Below, one piece after another: positions 1 to 9,025 of a DNA stretch of 38,043 bases. Source of the DNA: Nitrosomonas sp. (GTDB lineage Bacteria; Pseudomonadota; Gammaproteobacteria; Burkholderiales; Nitrosomonadaceae); NCBI GenBank assembly GCA_021774195.1, contig JAJFJJ010000135.1, positions 1-38,043 on the forward strand, in the 5' to 3' direction. The position numbers and the translations under genes were made by a program. The notes beneath the pieces are model-generated. The model saw nothing but the letters and a program-made list of their open reading frames with translations. It had not been told where the DNA came from and made no database searches. Positions within the stretch are counted from its first letter, which is position 1. Each line of letters opens with the position of its first letter.

Positions 1-119
1 TTCCACCAAATTTGTCGTTTCGCTGCGAGTAAGCGCTTTTTCTACTGCTTGTATTTTATAGGCTTGCGTGAATCTTGTTCTCATTTTTATCTTCCTCTAG
101 TTGAAAATTAGAGGCGACA
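1..119 (-). mobile_element. Edge of an IS3-like insertion sequence (partial)
   Basis: The minus strand has an ATG at 84-82 opening a frame that runs off the window start. It encodes MRTRFTQAYKIQAVEKALTR and a few more residues, which resembles the N-terminus of the OrfA helix-turn-helix protein of IS3-family elements (family knowledge). A GAGGAAG ribosome binding site lies at 91-97. Reading outward, the minus strand begins TGTCGCCTC near 119, a plausible TG-starting terminal repeat. Only 28 codons are visible, so family assignment is tentative and the rest of the element lies outside the window. Confidence 0.55.
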
Positions 120-142
120 ACTATGCTGACACAGGGGGCTAG

Positions 143-301
143 GAGGCTGTCCGAGAATAGTAATCGTAGCGAAGGGAAGCCATTTTGAGACAGATTTTTT
201 GGTCATTTGAGGCGAATAGGTGTTCTATTTAACGAAAATGACCAAAAAATATGGCCATAATGGCTTTCCTGCAGCAGATTATTCTATTCTCGGACAGCCT
301 C
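143..301. repeat. Hairpin MITE family A, copy 1 (159 bp, CTAG flanks)
   Basis: The left end GAGGCTGTCCGAGAATAG and right end CTATTCTCGGACAGCCTC are exact inverted repeats. Pairing continues inward through GGAAGCCAT/ATGGCTTTCC and TTTTTTGGTCATTT/AAATGACCAAAAAA, so almost the whole element folds into one long hairpin. A CTAG lies on each side (139-142 and 302-305), consistent with a 4-bp target duplication. A second copy is at 23325-23483. There is no transposase inside, so it is a non-autonomous element. IS5-family transposases often duplicate YTAR tetranucleotides, which makes that family a candidate mobiliser; this is inference. A 60-codon open frame at 220-402 begins inside the repeat and is not considered a gene. 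Confidence 0.85.
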
Positions 302-398
302 CTAGTTACTTAGGAAATGTAGACGGATTACTATTCGATGTATTGGATGTTATGTTTGTTAATTGTAATAATCAAACCATTTCAGAGTCTATTTTAAA

Positions 399-3392
399 AT
401 GAGCAAGGGTAATAGCTTCGATAAATTGACCCTATCCAGTTTTCCGATAGCGAGTATCTCTCTTGAGTTTATGAGACAGGCCGCTGTAGCAGTACTCTAC
501 TTGTCTCTTGGTTCCATTATTCATGTCTATTTCACCAGCAATGGTATTGTCAGTGCGATCTGGCCAGGCAGTGGGTTTGCATTGGCGGCACTGCTTATTG
601 GCGGAAGACGTTATATATGGGGCGTGTTGTTTGGCTCATTATTACTTAATACATTATTCCTTGATTCGCTTTGGGCAATAGGTGGTATGACGCTGGCGCA
701 AACGCTCGAGGCGTTTATTGGTGCCTGGCTACTCACTCGAAACGATCAGCCCATTTTATTTGTCAATACATTAAAGAATCATCTCCGAGTGATTTTATTT
801 GGCGCTGGTGTTGCTTGTTTTGTAGGCGCTATTATTGGGCCATTCGCCCTAGTGCTAGCCGACATTATTTCATCAGATGACTATTTTAAAAATGTACTGC
901 ACTGGTGGATGGGCGATGCGCTTGGCGTTATTTTGGTTGCACCTTTTATATTAGCTTTCGGACAGAAAACTCCCCCTCAATTTAATGTAAAACAACTGCT
1001 TGAAGCAACGTTACTGTTAACACTAACATTTGTAGCGGGACAAATCATTTTTCTTGATTGGTTTCATGAGACTATTATTGACTCTTCAAAAGCCTACGTA
1101 ATGTTTCTTTTTGTTGCTTGGATCTCAATACGCTTTGGTATTTATGGCGCTACATTTGCGTTGCTTATCATTGCATCGCAAGCATTATGGGGCGCTAAGC
1201 TGGGAGTTGGTTTTTTTGCTAATGAGATTGTCACTGCGAATCTTACAAATTATTGGTTCTATATGATGATTTTGTCTCAGGTTGGAATGACACTAGGGAT
1301 CTACGTCAATACAATCAAACAGGCGAATAAGGTGATTGGCGTTGCTAAACAACGATTTAGTGACTTAGTTAATTCTACCGATGGCATTGTATGGGAGGCG
1401 GATGTTGCCACCTTTAACTTTACCTTTGTCAGCGAACAAGCGGAGCGTTTATTAGGCTACCCAGCAAAGGATTGGATGAAACCAGGATTTTGGGTGGAAC
1501 ATATTCATCCTGATGACCAGCGTTGGGCGCCTGAGTTTTGCTTGGAAGCAACCAGAAGATTGGAGCCGCACACTTTTGAATATCGATTTCTTACCTGTGA
1601 TGGTCGAATCGTTTGGCTGCGAGATATTGTTAGTGTCGTTTCAGAAAATGGCGAACCACGCTGGTTGCGTGGAATAATGATCGATATTACCGAGCAAAAG
1701 AATGCTGAACAAGATTTGCGTATTGCTGCTACAGCCTTTGAAACGCAAGAGGGCATAATAGTTACTGACAATAACAAAATTATTCTTCGAGTAAACCATG
1801 CTTTTACTGAGATCACAGGCTATACAGCCAAAGATGTCATAGGAAAGACCCCGAAAATACTCAGCTCTGGCCTTCAGGATGAGGATTTTTATATCGCCAT
1901 GTGGGATGCAATCAATCATACTGAAAAGTGGAAAGGAGAGATCTATAATCGACGAAAAAATGGCGAAATCTATCCTCAGCATCTCACCATCACCTCGGTT
2001 AGAGATCAATCTGGCACAGTAGCAAACTATGTTGCGACATTAAATGACATTTCAGTTCGTAAAGAAGCAGAGGAAGAGATTAAGCAACTTGCTTTCTATG
2101 ATTTTCTGACGGGGCTACCCAATCGACGACTTTTGCTTGATCGACTCAATCAAGCATTAGCTTCTAGTGCTCGTAGTAAACATAACGGTGCATTGTTGTT
2201 TATTGATCTGGATAATTTCAAGATACTTAACGATACGCTCGGTCATGATTTCGGTGACCAATTATTGATTCAGGCTTCCGAGCGTTTAAAATCGTGCATT
2301 CGCGAGTGTGATGCGGTATCCCGTATTGGCGGTGACGAGTTTGTGGTACTGCTGGAGGAGTTAAGTAAAGATCCGATAAAATCGTTAACACAGACGGAAA
2401 GAATTGCTAATAAAATTCAAACTGTTCTTGGCCAACCATACCAGCTTAAAATGCATCAATACCATAGTAGCTCAAGCATTGGTGTGACGATATTCGATGA
2501 TCACCGACAGACAATGGAGGAGCTATTAAAGCAAGCAGATATCGCCATGTATCAGGCCAAGAAATCTGGCCGCAATGCGGTTTGTTTCTTCGACCCCAAA
2601 ATGCAAGAATTAATTGTTGCTCGCTCATCCCTTGAAGCCGAATTGCGCAAGTCGCTTGACAGGCAGCAGTTCCAATTGTATTACCAAATCCAGGTGAATC
2701 ATTTGAATCGCCCAATAGGCGTCGAGGCATTACTACGATGGAAACACGAGGAATATGGTTTAGTTTCACCGGCAGAATTTATACCGCTGGCTGAGGAAAC
2801 AAATTTAATTATACCCATTGGAGAGTGGGTGTTAGAGACAGCTTGCGCCCAGATAAAGGCTTGGCAGAGTAATGCGCTGACTCGTGATCTCACTCTGTCG
2901 GTAAACGTGAGTGCAAAGCAATTTCTCCAACCGAGTTTCGTGTCTCAAGTACAGGCTTTCATGCAGCGTTTTGAAATTAAACCAAGGCTATTAAAGCTAG
3001 AGCTTACCGAAAGCATGCTATTAGTTGATGTCGAAGAAATTATTCCAATCATGAATCAATTAAGAGATGTTGGCGTTACATTTTCGTTGGATGATTTTGG
3101 TACGGGTTATTCTTCTTTGCAATACCTCAAACAATTGCCGCTTGATCAACTAAAGATTGACCAATCCTTTGTGCGTGATATCACTTTTGATCAAAGTGAT
3201 AAATCAATTGTACGTACGATCATTGCTATGGCGCGTGGCTTAAATCTGGATGTTATTGCCGAAGGAGTAGAAACGGAAGAGCAAAAACAACTTCTTCTAG
3301 CTAAAGGTTGCTATGCTTACCAAGGTTACTTATTTAGCAAACCAATGGAACTGGAAAAGATTGATGAATTACTGAAGAAGATGTTGATGTAA
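399..3392 (+). CDS. MASE1-PAS-PAS-GGDEF-EAL cyclic-di-GMP signalling protein
   Basis: A 997-residue inner-membrane protein. Residues about 25-310 are hydrophobic with several helices and match a MASE1-type sensor. Two PAS domains follow (about 320-440, ending in DITEQK; about 445-560, ending in DISVRK), typical of PAS/PAC units. The GGDEF domain starts at YDFLTGLPNRR and carries an intact SRIGGDEF near residue 644. The EAL domain has an intact EALLRW near 775, DDFGTGYSSL near 897 and KIDQSF after it. Both diguanylate cyclase and c-di-GMP phosphodiesterase signatures are therefore intact, and either or both activities are possible. No strong ribosome binding site precedes the ATG at 399; an in-frame ATG 24 codons later is an alternative start. 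It is convergent with cobS and is probably unrelated to it. Confidence 0.93.
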   Translation: MSKGNSFDKLTLSSFPIASISLEFMRQAAVAVLYLSLGSIIHVYFTSNGIVSAIWPGSGFALAALLIGGRRYIWGVLFGSLLLNTLFLDSLWAIGGMTLAQTLEAFIGAWLLTRNDQPILFVNTLKNHLRVILFGAGVACFVGAIIGPFALVLADIISSDDYFKNVLHWWMGDALGVILVAPFILAFGQKTPPQFNVKQLLEATLLLTLTFVAGQIIFLDWFHETIIDSSKAYVMFLFVAWISIRFGIYGATFALLIIASQALWGAKLGVGFFANEIVTANLTNYWFYMMILSQVGMTLGIYVNTIKQANKVIGVAKQRFSDLVNSTDGIVWEADVATFNFTFVSEQAERLLGYPAKDWMKPGFWVEHIHPDDQRWAPEFCLEATRRLEPHTFEYRFLTCDGRIVWLRDIVSVVSENGEPRWLRGIMIDITEQKNAEQDLRIAATAFETQEGIIVTDNNKIILRVNHAFTEITGYTAKDVIGKTPKILSSGLQDEDFYIAMWDAINHTEKWKGEIYNRRKNGEIYPQHLTITSVRDQSGTVANYVATLNDISVRKEAEEEIKQLAFYDFLTGLPNRRLLLDRLNQALASSARSKHNGALLFIDLDNFKILNDTLGHDFGDQLLIQASERLKSCIRECDAVSRIGGDEFVVLLEELSKDPIKSLTQTERIANKIQTVLGQPYQLKMHQYHSSSSIGVTIFDDHRQTMEELLKQADIAMYQAKKSGRNAVCFFDPKMQELIVARSSLEAELRKSLDRQQFQLYYQIQVNHLNRPIGVEALLRWKHEEYGLVSPAEFIPLAEETNLIIPIGEWVLETACAQIKAWQSNALTRDLTLSVNVSAKQFLQPSFVSQVQAFMQRFEIKPRLLKLELTESMLLVDVEEIIPIMNQLRDVGVTFSLDDFGTGYSSLQYLKQLPLDQLKIDQSFVRDITFDQSDKSIVRTIIAMARGLNLDVIAEGVETEEQKQLLLAKGCYAYQGYLFSKPMELEKIDELLKKMLM

Positions 3393-3404
3393 TGCTCATG
3401 AGAA

Positions 3405-3447
3405 GGCTGTTACTCTCTAAAATAGTCAGAAAGCCACTTTTTTGAGT
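3405..3447 (+). terminator. Possible weak terminator between convergent genes
   Basis: The gap between the GGDEF-EAL gene and cobS has GGCT at 3405 facing AGCC at 3433, followed by CACTTTTTT. The stem is short and imperfect, so this is a weak call based on position and the T-run. Confidence 0.25.
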
Positions 3448-3458
3448 TCGTAGAGAGA

Positions 3459-4205
3459 TTATTCCAATAAATAGACTACAGCTGTTAGTAGTACTGCTGT
3501 TTCAGTAATTTCTACCAATGCGCCAGTCGTATCGCCTGTCATCCCACCCAATCTTCGCATCATTAAGGTGCGTAATAGGAAAAATGTTATACCGGCAGCA
3601 ATTAATAGCCAGAAATAAAGCATGCCAGTTAATAAAAGTATCAATACCGGTGTTAGTACGACTATAAAAATACACCACTGACGTGGCTGATAGGTAGACA
3701 GTGATGAACCGAGTCCATGATTGCCGCGCACATAGGGTGTGGTAAGAAACAACAGGGGTATTAGTGTGCGTGCCAGTATGATGGCGAGTAGCAACGCAAT
3801 CCATTCATTAACAGTAACCAAACTATAGAGCGCTACAAATTTCAGCAAAATGATCAATACGAGCGCGACAACACCGATCGACCCACAATTGGGATCTTTC
3901 ATAATAGCCAGTGTTTTCTCCCTGTCGCCCATTCCACCTATCCATGCATCAGCGCTATCAGCCAAACCATCCAAGTGTAACGCGCCGGTCAGCACTATCC
4001 AACAGGTGACTAACAGTGCTGCGGTTACTAAAGGTGGCGCTTGGCTTAGCAACCAGCTGAGTGTAACGAGTACTGATCCGATTAAAACGCCAACCAGAGG
4101 ATAATAAACGAGCGATTGGCCAATTTGCTGTTCATTAGGCAGTATTTTAAAATGTATTGGAAATTGCGTAAGGAACTGCAGTGCGATGAGAAATGGTTTG
4201 ATCAT
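3459..4205 (-). CDS. cobS: Adenosylcobinamide-GDP ribazoletransferase (cobalamin synthase)
   Basis: This 248-residue inner-membrane protein carries out the last joining step, combining adenosylcobinamide-GDP with alpha-ribazole (or its phosphate) to make adenosylcobalamin or its phosphate. The family signature HLDGLADSADA is at about residues 77-87 and GDTTGALVEI near the C-terminus; several hydrophobic segments lie between. Length is typical of the family. Its ATG overlaps the stop of the upstream phosphatase gene by 4 bp, so the two are translationally coupled. It is the last gene of the minus-strand cob cluster. Confidence 0.95.
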   Translation of the reverse strand: MIKPFLIALQFLTQFPIHFKILPNEQQIGQSLVYYPLVGVLIGSVLVTLSWLLSQAPPLVTAALLVTCWIVLTGALHLDGLADSADAWIGGMGDREKTLAIMKDPNCGSIGVVALVLIILLKFVALYSLVTVNEWIALLLAIILARTLIPLLFLTTPYVRGNHGLGSSLSTYQPRQWCIFIVVLTPVLILLLTGMLYFWLLIAAGITFFLLRTLMMRRLGGMTGDTTGALVEITETAVLLTAVVYLLE

Positions 4206-4792
4206 ATAAGACCAGCTATCATTGTGCCTTGATGTTTGGTGATCTGAATGCGTTTTAATGCCGCATATTCAATCTCAAATTCCAACAACTGTTCAATCGG
4301 ATGTTGCAAGATGTGGCAAAGAATAACGCGAATGACGCCGCTATGTGTGATCAATAGAATATTTTTTCCAGAAAACTGTCGGTTAATATCGTGCCAGGCA
4401 GTCAAGATGCGTTCTTCAAAGTTTAATAAATGCTCGGCCTGTGGCGGAGGGTTTTGCATGGGGCTTTGCCAGAAACGTGTTAGTGCATCGTTATCGGTTT
4501 GTATTAATTCCTTGGCAGAACGACCTTCCCATTGGCCGAAATGTATCTCCTGAAAACGTTTATCGTGGGTGACTGGAAGATTATGGCGTTTGGATAAACC
4601 TTCGGCAAAATTTGCACATCGAATTAATGGTGAAGTGACAATAGACTGCCATTGCGCCGTTGTGTTTTCTACACTGGTCTGCATTTGCGACCAGCCAAGT
4701 TCAGTTAATGGATTGTCCGTACTTCCGTTAAAACGGTCGCTGTTCTCCGTCTCGCCATGTCTTAGTAGATCAATGTAAGTAACCTCAGTCAT
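4202..4792 (-). CDS. cobC: Alpha-ribazole phosphatase (histidine phosphatase family)
   Basis: A 196-residue histidine phosphatase expected to remove the phosphate from alpha-ribazole 5'-phosphate or adenosylcobalamin phosphate. The catalytic RHG is in LLRHGETE at residues 9-16, a second conserved patch is SPLIRC, and THSGVIR holds the distal catalytic histidine. A longer open frame starts at 4894, but its extra 34 residues lie inside cobT and are arginine/proline-rich, so the start MTEVTYIDLL at 4792 is preferred. That start overlaps the cobT stop by 8 bp. The same symbol cobC is used elsewhere for the PLP decarboxylase of this pathway; that gene is annotated separately at 10328-11347. Confidence 0.92.
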   Translation of the reverse strand: MTEVTYIDLLRHGETENSDRFNGSTDNPLTELGWSQMQTSVENTTAQWQSIVTSPLIRCANFAEGLSKRHNLPVTHDKRFQEIHFGQWEGRSAKELIQTDNDALTRFWQSPMQNPPPQAEHLLNFEERILTAWHDINRQFSGKNILLITHSGVIRVILCHILQHPIEQLLEFEIEYAALKRIQITKHQGTMIAGLI

Positions 4793-5870
4793 TTTTGCCG
4801 GAGACCTGCGCCTCGGAGAAGGTGGCCATTTCATTGTGTAACCGACAGGCCATGCGTAGCAAGCTGACAGTAACAGCGGCACCACTGCCTTCACCTAATC
4901 GCATAGCAAGATTCACTAAAGGATCGGCCTCAAGCGCTTGGAGTATGAGGCGATGCCCCGGTTCAGCAGATTGATGCGAAAAGATAAACCATTGTTTGCA
5001 ACCGGGGGCCATTTGTTCTGCGGTTAATGCGGCGGCTGAGCTAATGAAACCATCGATGAGCATGGGTAGTCCCAATTGCGCGCCATGGATATACGCGCCT
5101 GTTAATGCTGCAATCTCAAATCCACCCACGCGGCAAAGTGCGTCTAGTGGTGTATGGATATCCGGTTTGTGTAGAGCCAATGCGCGTTCAATCACGTTGA
5201 TTTTACGTGTAACACCCGTGTGATCAAGACCGGTACCTGGTCCTGTTAAATCGGCTGGATGAGTATTGAGTAATGCGCAGGCAAGCGCTGTTGCGCTGGT
5301 GGTGTTGCCGATGCCCATTTCGCCACCGATAAATAGTTGCGTGGCTTTTTGTTTGGCCTGATTAATTACCTCACGCCCGATATTTAATGCTTGCGCTACT
5401 TGTTGCCTACTCATTGCCGGTTCATGCAGGAAATTGGCGGTACCCTGACCAAGGTGATGCTGTTTTACATCGGCCGGTGTTTCGGCTTTGGCTTCGGATT
5501 GAGATTCATCTACCGTACCAAGATTAATGATTTCCAGTGTGGCACCCAGGGATCGGGCTAAAACATTAATGGCCCCGCCGCCCAAGGAAAAATTCCTGAT
5601 CATCTGACCAGTAACCGATTGTGGAAAAGCGGAGACGCCTTCAGCCGTGACGCCATGATCACCAGCAAAAATTGTAATTTGTGTTCGTTCAACGCTGGGC
5701 TGTGTAGTGCTTTGCAATCCTGCTAATTGGATTGCGATTGTTTCCAGACGACCCAACGATCCTGGTGGCTTGGTGAGTTGTGCTTGGCGTGCTTGAGCAA
5801 ATTGCTGGGTTTGTGTATTAATCGCAGCAATTGGGGTATTGAGCCATTCAAGCGTTGCCATTGGGTTCAC
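4785..5870 (-). CDS. cobT: Nicotinate-nucleotide:dimethylbenzimidazole phosphoribosyltransferase
   Basis: A 361-residue cytosolic enzyme that transfers phosphoribose from nicotinate mononucleotide to 5,6-dimethylbenzimidazole, giving alpha-ribazole phosphate. Family motifs include KPPGSLGRLE near the N-terminus, FAGDHGV, GGEMGIGNTTSA in the centre and GEGSGAAV near the C-terminus, which holds the catalytic glutamate of the family. Length matches the family. It overlaps cobU by 4 bp and the phosphatase by 8 bp. Its lower-ligand substrate would be supplied by bluB in the same cluster. Confidence 0.96.
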   Translation of the reverse strand: MNPMATLEWLNTPIAAINTQTQQFAQARQAQLTKPPGSLGRLETIAIQLAGLQSTTQPSVERTQITIFAGDHGVTAEGVSAFPQSVTGQMIRNFSLGGGAINVLARSLGATLEIINLGTVDESQSEAKAETPADVKQHHLGQGTANFLHEPAMSRQQVAQALNIGREVINQAKQKATQLFIGGEMGIGNTTSATALACALLNTHPADLTGPGTGLDHTGVTRKINVIERALALHKPDIHTPLDALCRVGGFEIAALTGAYIHGAQLGLPMLIDGFISSAAALTAEQMAPGCKQWFIFSHQSAEPGHRLILQALEADPLVNLAMRLGEGSGAAVTVSLLRMACRLHNEMATFSEAQVSGKND

Positions 5871-6394
5871 AGATGATCTCCTTTGAGGACATGTGGCAAG
5901 CCTGCTACCGTTAAGACAACCTGCCCACAGTGCTGTGCAATCTCCTGATGTAATCGTCCCGCCTCATCACAATAGCGCCGACTCAGCTCACCCATTGGTG
6001 TGATGCCCATGTTGGTTTCATTACTCACGATGAGCAAACGGTTTTTCAATGAAGGTAATACCGTCAAGAAAGCATCGCGTTCCTGTTCAAGTAATGAGCA
6101 ATTGTCAGTCAAGAGTAGGTTAGTCAGCCACAGTGTTACGCAATCCAACAAAATACAACGTTCAGCGGGTACGCTAGATAATGCCGCTGCAAGCTGTAAC
6201 GGTTCTTCGATAATGCGCCAATGTACCGGGCGTTGTTTCCGGTGCATAGCGATGCGTTGTTGCATTTCCTCATCTTGTGCCGTAGCCGTGGCAATGTAAG
6301 TTACTGGCAGTTGGCTCTCAATCGCCAAGCGTTCTGCTAAACGACTTTTTCCCGAACGCACACCACCAAGGATCAATGTATGCGTATTTGTCAT
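5867..6394 (-). CDS. cobU: Adenosylcobinamide kinase / adenosylcobinamide-phosphate guanylyltransferase
   Basis: This 175-residue bifunctional enzyme phosphorylates adenosylcobinamide and then transfers GMP from GTP to give adenosylcobinamide-GDP. The P-loop [12 protein letters not shown] is at residues 10-21. The downstream family patches [11 protein letters not shown] and [11 protein letters not shown] are intact. Length is typical. It overlaps both cobQ and cobT by 4 bp, placing it inside a translationally coupled run. The name cobP is used for the same enzyme in aerobic-pathway organisms. Confidence 0.95.
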   Translation of the reverse strand: MTNTHTLILGGVRSGKSRLAERLAIESQLPVTYIATATAQDEEMQQRIAMHRKQRPVHWRIIEEPLQLAAALSSVPAERCILLDCVTLWLTNLLLTDNCSLLEQERDAFLTVLPSLKNRLLIVSNETNMGITPMGELSRRYCDEAGRLHQEIAQHCGQVVLTVAGLPHVLKGDHL

Positions 6395-7869
6395 GACGCT
6401 GCCATTTCCAGATTAAGGAGTTTATAAAGTTGAGCGGTATCCATATGTTGCGCTATTGTATCCGCCAAGCGGTTAATGGCTTCTTCATGCAAGGCATGAT
6501 AATCGAATGGCTTGGCATTATTTAATCCCGCCCAGCCAAGCAATGCTGTGCAAGCCGCCGGTGATTCAAAAAGGCCATGTAAATAAGTGCCGAGGATGCT
6601 CCCGTCTGCACTCATCGCACCATCCGACCCGTGTGATAAACAAACGGCTGGCTCGTATGTTGCATGATAAGTCGTGACACCCGCATGAATCTCATAGCCG
6701 GTAACCGTTGAATCATTCAATACCAGTGTCCCTTGCACATTACGCAATTGCTTATCCGGTGCGAGTGTAGTTGTCATGTCAAATAACGCCATTGCGTTAC
6801 AGCTACCTGCTTGACCTTCCAACCCATCGGGATCATGAATCATTTCTCCCAACATTTGGAAGCCGCCACAAATACCAATAAGCTTTCCACCGTAGCGCAA
6901 ATGTTTCTTAATCGCAGTTTCCCAGCCGTGTTCGCGAATTAACGCTAGATCGGCGCGCACACTTTTTGAACCGGGTAAAATAATTAAATCAGCTGCAGGA
7001 ATGGCATCACCCAAGCGAATGAATTGTAAGTTAACTTGCGGATGTAGCCGTAATGGATCAAAGTCAGTGTGGTTACTGATACGCGGCAAAACGGGGACAA
7101 TAATGTTGATACATTGGGTGCTATTTGAGCGGGCAATTTCAGGCGTGTGTGGCACAGCATCTTCTGCTTCAAGATGTAAGCCGTGCAAATAAGGCAAAAC
7201 ACCCAACACCGGCTTGCCGGTATATTCTTCTAACCAATCCAGCCCCGATTGCAGCAATGCCATATCACCTCGAAAACGATTAATCACAAACCCCTTGATA
7301 CGCGCTTGCTCGCTTTCGCTAAGCAGCGCCAATGTTCCCACCAAATGGGCAAACACGCCACCCCGATCAATGTCGGCAATGAGGATCACCGGACAATTGA
7401 CCGCCTCGGCAAACCCCATATTGGCAATGTCATTGGCGCGCAAGTTAATCTCAGCCGGAGAACCCGCACCTTCAACAATCACCCGCTCGTAATTTGTCAC
7501 CAGTCGCGCATGGGACTCCAGCACCGCTTTTAGCGCAACCGTTTTGTAGTCGTGATAATGACCCGCATCCATATTGCCAATCGCATGACCATGAATAATC
7601 ACTTGCGCGCCAACATCAGTATTCGGTTTCAGTAATACCGGGTTCATATCCGTATGCGGCTTCAAACCACAGGCCAGCGCCTGAACCGCCTGCGCCCGAC
7701 CCATTTCGCCGCCACCTTCAGTAACCACGCTATTCAACGCCATATTTTGCGGCTTAAACGGCGCAACCCGAACGCCCTGCCGCGACAGCCAGCGGCACAA
7801 TGCCGTAACAAGCATACTTTTGCCTGCGTCGGAGGTTGCGCCTTGGATCATAAGGGTTTGTGTGTTCAT
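6391..7869 (-). CDS. cobQ: Cobyric acid synthase (glutamine-hydrolysing)
   Basis: A 492-residue amidotransferase that amidates four side chains (b, d, e, g) of adenosylcobyrinic acid a,c-diamide to cobyric acid. The N-terminal dethiobiotin-synthetase-like domain begins [12 protein letters not shown] (Walker A) followed by [12 protein letters not shown]. The C-terminal class I glutaminase-like domain has the nucleophile region [10 protein letters not shown]. The ATG at 7869 is followed downstream by cobU with a 4-bp overlap. Upstream lies about 2.4 kb of accessory DNA that separates it from the PLP decarboxylase gene, including a broken copy of its own 5' end at 8677-8846. Confidence 0.96.
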   Translation of the reverse strand: MNTQTLMIQGATSDAGKSMLVTALCRWLSRQGVRVAPFKPQNMALNSVVTEGGGEMGRAQAVQALACGLKPHTDMNPVLLKPNTDVGAQVIIHGHAIGNMDAGHYHDYKTVALKAVLESHARLVTNYERVIVEGAGSPAEINLRANDIANMGFAEAVNCPVILIADIDRGGVFAHLVGTLALLSESEQARIKGFVINRFRGDMALLQSGLDWLEEYTGKPVLGVLPYLHGLHLEAEDAVPHTPEIARSNSTQCINIIVPVLPRISNHTDFDPLRLHPQVNLQFIRLGDAIPAADLIILPGSKSVRADLALIREHGWETAIKKHLRYGGKLIGICGGFQMLGEMIHDPDGLEGQAGSCNAMALFDMTTTLAPDKQLRNVQGTLVLNDSTVTGYEIHAGVTTYHATYEPAVCLSHGSDGAMSADGSILGTYLHGLFESPAACTALLGWAGLNNAKPFDYHALHEEAINRLADTIAQHMDTAQLYKLLNLEMAAS

Positions 7870-7877
7870 GACTAGGG

Positions 7878-8033
7878 TCGGATGGATAAGCGAAGCGTCA
7901 TCCGTTAATTATTTTTCCAAAAGTAGGGTGTCAATAAGCGAAGCGCATTGCACCTTATATCTCATTTAGAGTGGGTGTAATTCGGTGTAATGTCTGTTGG
8001 TTATTACTCACCCAACCGTGCTGGGTAGGGAAT
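7878..8033. repeat. Palindromic intergenic repeats: REP-like unit plus family D copy 1
   Basis: CGGATGGATAAGCGAAGCGTCATCCG at 7878-7903 (split here as CGGATG...CATCCG) is a small palindrome. It is followed from 7923 by GTAGGGTGTCAATAAGCGAA and a tail with GTAATTCGGTGTAATG and TTGGTTATTACTCACCC. The second part recurs at 9657-9748. These resemble the widely scattered repeats containing ATAAGCGAAGCGCATTG seen in many proteobacteria; no protein is encoded. Confidence 0.65.
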
Positions 8034-8089
8034 CGTTGATTAAACAGTCATGTGTGGGCGAAGATCCGGTGACCGAGTACAGCACTTTA

Positions 8090-8356
8090 TTATGTATTTT
8101 TAACTTTAAGTGGGAAACGTTCTGGATGTTCTATTATCTCCGTTGTTAAATCTACGTCAATATCAGGCCAATAGAAATGACCAGGAGACGGCTCTTCTAC
8201 GTTGAGAATTGATTTAATCGCTTGATCTTTAAACCAAGGAAAATCTTCATATGACATAAACAGTTCTTTATTATGAGCTAAGAGCCATATGCCATGCTTA
8301 GAGATATTTGTAATTTCAACTGCTAAAGTGTTGTTGCCATGCGCTAATGAGTTCAT
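8090..8356 (-). CDS. DUF2442-family small protein
   Basis: An 88-residue protein whose pattern (ITNISKHGIWLL, MSYEDFPWFKDQ, HFYWPDIDVDLTTEII) matches the DUF2442 family. Family knowledge: DUF2442 genes very often sit next to DUF4160 genes, an arrangement reminiscent of toxin-antitoxin pairs, although the biochemical role is not established. Here it overlaps the DUF4160 gene upstream by 41 bp, and both read on the minus strand. An alternative start at a later methionine would reduce the overlap. It lies in the accessory patch of the cob cluster. Confidence 0.75.
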   Translation of the reverse strand: MNSLAHGNNTLAVEITNISKHGIWLLAHNKELFMSYEDFPWFKDQAIKSILNVEEPSPGHFYWPDIDVDLTTEIIEHPERFPLKVKNT

Positions 8357-8555
8357 TGTAATGGGCCTCGATAAGTGACTCGATTTCTTTCAATTGCTTT
8401 CTTGAATAATGATGGTTTTTTGCGAGCTCAATTTCAGGTTCTAACCAGAACTTCGCCTCGCCATTACCAGATAACACATGAACGTGCATTCGAGCCTCTT
8501 CCCGTGAGAAAAAGAAAAATCTGTATCCGTTTTCTTTAAATACCGTTGGACTCAT
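8316..8555 (-). CDS. DUF4160-family small protein
   Basis: This 79-residue protein has the DUF4160 hallmarks: SPTVFKENGYRFFFFSREE, then HVHVLSGNGEAKFWLEPEIE and a C-terminal helix ending AHYNELISAWQQHF. It forms an overlapping pair with the DUF2442 gene immediately downstream. The pairing and small size suggest a toxin-antitoxin-like module, but function is unknown and no catalytic motif is assigned here. Confidence 0.75.
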   Translation of the reverse strand: MSPTVFKENGYRFFFFSREEARMHVHVLSGNGEAKFWLEPEIELAKNHHYSRKQLKEIESLIEAHYNELISAWQQHFSS

Positions 8556-8676
8556 TTTTCTTCCTGAGCAGAATGCTGCAAATCATTGACATATTGTAGC
8601 AAAAAGAGGCTTGTGTTTTGCACAAACGAGCGTTGTGGAAAAGTGTCAGGGCGAATTTGCTTTGTCATGCCCACCC

Positions 8677-8846
8677 TATCTCGCCGTCTCCTCTTCAATC
8701 ACTACGCTATTTAACGTCATATTCTGTGGCTTAAGCGGCGCAACCCGAACACCCTGCCGCGATAGCCAGCGGCACAATGCAGTCACCAGCATACTTTTGC
8801 TTGCGTCGGAGGTTGTGCCTTGGATCATTAGGGTTTGGGGGTTCAT
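8677..8846 (-). pseudogene. Truncated, diverged duplicate of the cobQ 5' end
   Basis: The minus strand from the ATG at 8846 encodes 56 codons that align with the N-terminus of cobQ ([20 protein letters not shown] versus [20 protein letters not shown]) through [12 protein letters not shown]. They then diverge and hit a stop at 8677-8679. The Walker A glycine-lysine-serine is changed to serine-lysine-serine. Many third-position and some amino-acid changes show the copy is old. Nothing of the remaining 430 residues is present. It is a duplication scar, unlikely to make a functional protein. Confidence 0.85.
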
Positions 8847-8899
8847 ATGGTAAAGAAGGGCGATGTGTAAATGAATAAAGCAGAAAATAACAGATTAAA

Positions 8900-9011
8900 C
8901 CATCATCCCCGCGAAGGAGGGGATATATGCAGCTGATTCATTAGCATTTCCGAGAAATCAAGTGCTCTGATTAATTGGTGAATTGGATCCCCGCCTTCGC
9001 GGGGATGACGG
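8900..9011. repeat. Inverted repeat with CATCCCCGCGAAGG ends (family E)
   Basis: CCATCATCCCCGCGAAGGAG at 8900-8919 is the inverse of GCCTTCGCGGGGATGACGG at 8993-9011. The roughly 70 bp between the arms shows no coding potential. It looks like a palindromic intergenic repeat of the kind common in proteobacteria. It lies between the cobQ fragment and the second DUF2442 gene. Confidence 0.7.
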
Positions 9012-9025
9012 TCTGTTCATGTTCT

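Noticed and set aside
220..402. 60-codon open frame ahead of the GGDEF-EAL gene
   Set aside because: It starts within the family A hairpin element and has no ribosome binding site; the frame is a by-product of the repeat.
4793..4894. N-terminal extension of the alpha-ribazole phosphatase
   Set aside because: It lies entirely inside cobT in another frame, is compositionally odd, and the phosphatase fold starts right at the later ATG.
8611..8853. 80-codon plus-strand open frame
   Set aside because: It is antisense to the cobQ 5' fragment and shows no protein-like features.
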